DNA from: Thiosulfatihalobacter marinus
GTDB lineage: Bacteria; Pseudomonadota; Alphaproteobacteria; Rhodobacterales; Rhodobacteraceae
DNA length: 64,000 nucleotides
Direction: 5' to 3'
Assembly (NCBI RefSeq): GCF_016019955.1
Contig: NZ_JAECRZ010000004.1
Location: 305,054 to 369,053, forward strand
The translations under genes were made by a program, and so were the position numbers. Below are positions 63,924-64,000 of the stretch, in pieces. Numbering within the stretch: the first letter of the stretch is position 1; each line of letters starts with the position of its first letter. The notes under the pieces are model-generated. The model was not told where the DNA came from and did no database searches. It was given only the letters and a program-made list of their open reading frames with translations.

Positions 63924-64000
63924 TGAAGTGGTCCCGGAAATCCGGACAGTTAGCTAAGGTGTATCCCGAACTTTTTGGAGGGATACGAGATGGCGAAACG
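63924..64000 (+). mobile_element. left end of an insertion sequence, IS3-like
   Basis: From TGAAGTGG the sequence changes character: a short inverted-repeat-like end, a hairpin GTATCCC (63961-63967) with GGGATAC (63980-63986) that covers the GGAGGG ribosome site, then an ATG at 63990 (MAKR...) cut by the window edge. This resembles the start of an IS3-family element with its orfA. The family is uncertain because only three codons are visible. Confidence 0.5.

Larger units (their letters stand above)
59487..64000. mobile_element. second element, prophage-like, continuing past the window
   Basis: Directly right of attR lie an integrase, an excisionase-like gene, a MerR-like gene, a divergent repressor region and, next, portal and another phage gene. 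Gene order and types fit a prophage in tandem with the island. Its far end is not seen. Genes between the immunity region and portal, such as replication and terminase, are missing at this end. Confidence 0.7.

Overview
The window looks like a chromosome segment of a GC-rich alphaproteobacterium of the Rhodobacterales (Roseobacter group). The evidence is the short HisG paired with HisZ, a class II (B12-dependent) ribonucleotide reductase, DUF1489 and other Rhodobacterales-type small proteins, a pcm-tolC-PopZ-like block, and dispersed intergenic repeats that seem typical of the group. All identifications come from reading the sequence and from memory of the families; no search was run.

Bases 1-38,397 are core chromosome. 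In order: the end of a LigC-like dehydrogenase; nrdJ with a cupin gene behind it; a hisS-hisZ-hisG operon with overlapping genes; a crotonase and slyX; a five-gene membrane-stress-like cluster (XpaC family, TelA family, DUF2927 lipoprotein, SPFH-GYF protein, zinc-ribbon membrane protein) preceded by a 27-residue membrane peptide; nitroreductase, NTF2-like and cupin genes; a DUF2235 hydrolase overlapping an orphan form-II CoxL-like molybdoenzyme; ornithine decarboxylase divergent from an Lrp regulator; a ZntB-like transporter; valS; a second crotonase; two aminotransferases; an ABC exporter; a TIGR04283-type glycosyltransferase; ygfZ; efp; and pcm-tolC-PopZ-like.

At 38,398 lies an intact tRNA-Cys(GCA). 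Its 3' 49 bases recur exactly at 59,438-59,486, which defines a 21-kb integrated island. The island has its own tyrosine integrase at the right end, an AlpA-like regulator, and 20-bp repeats just inside both ends. Cargo from left to right: a candidate defence pair (Mrr-like nuclease fused to a STAND-type NTPase, plus a Rad50/AAA_13-like ATPase); a large serine recombinase coupled to a 50-residue protein; two DNA-translocase-type ATPases; a DUF3768 zinc-ribbon protein; a 170-base palindrome; an XRE regulator coupled to a RuvC-like protein; a replication-relaxation-like protein; and a type I restriction system in which HsdM is fused to a single-TRD half of HsdS. No relaxase or mating-pore gene is visible, so how the island moves is an open question.

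Immediately right of the second tRNA copy a second element starts: another tyrosine integrase, two small DNA-binding proteins, an immunity-like switch with operator palindromes, and two head-module phage genes (portal and a neighbour). The prophage is cut at the window edge by what looks like the left end of an insertion sequence. Candidates for undescribed biology are the nuclease-STAND/ATPase pair, the relaxase-less transfer-like module with its giant palindrome, the M-S fused restriction enzyme and the XpaC/TelA/SPFH/zinc-ribbon cluster.
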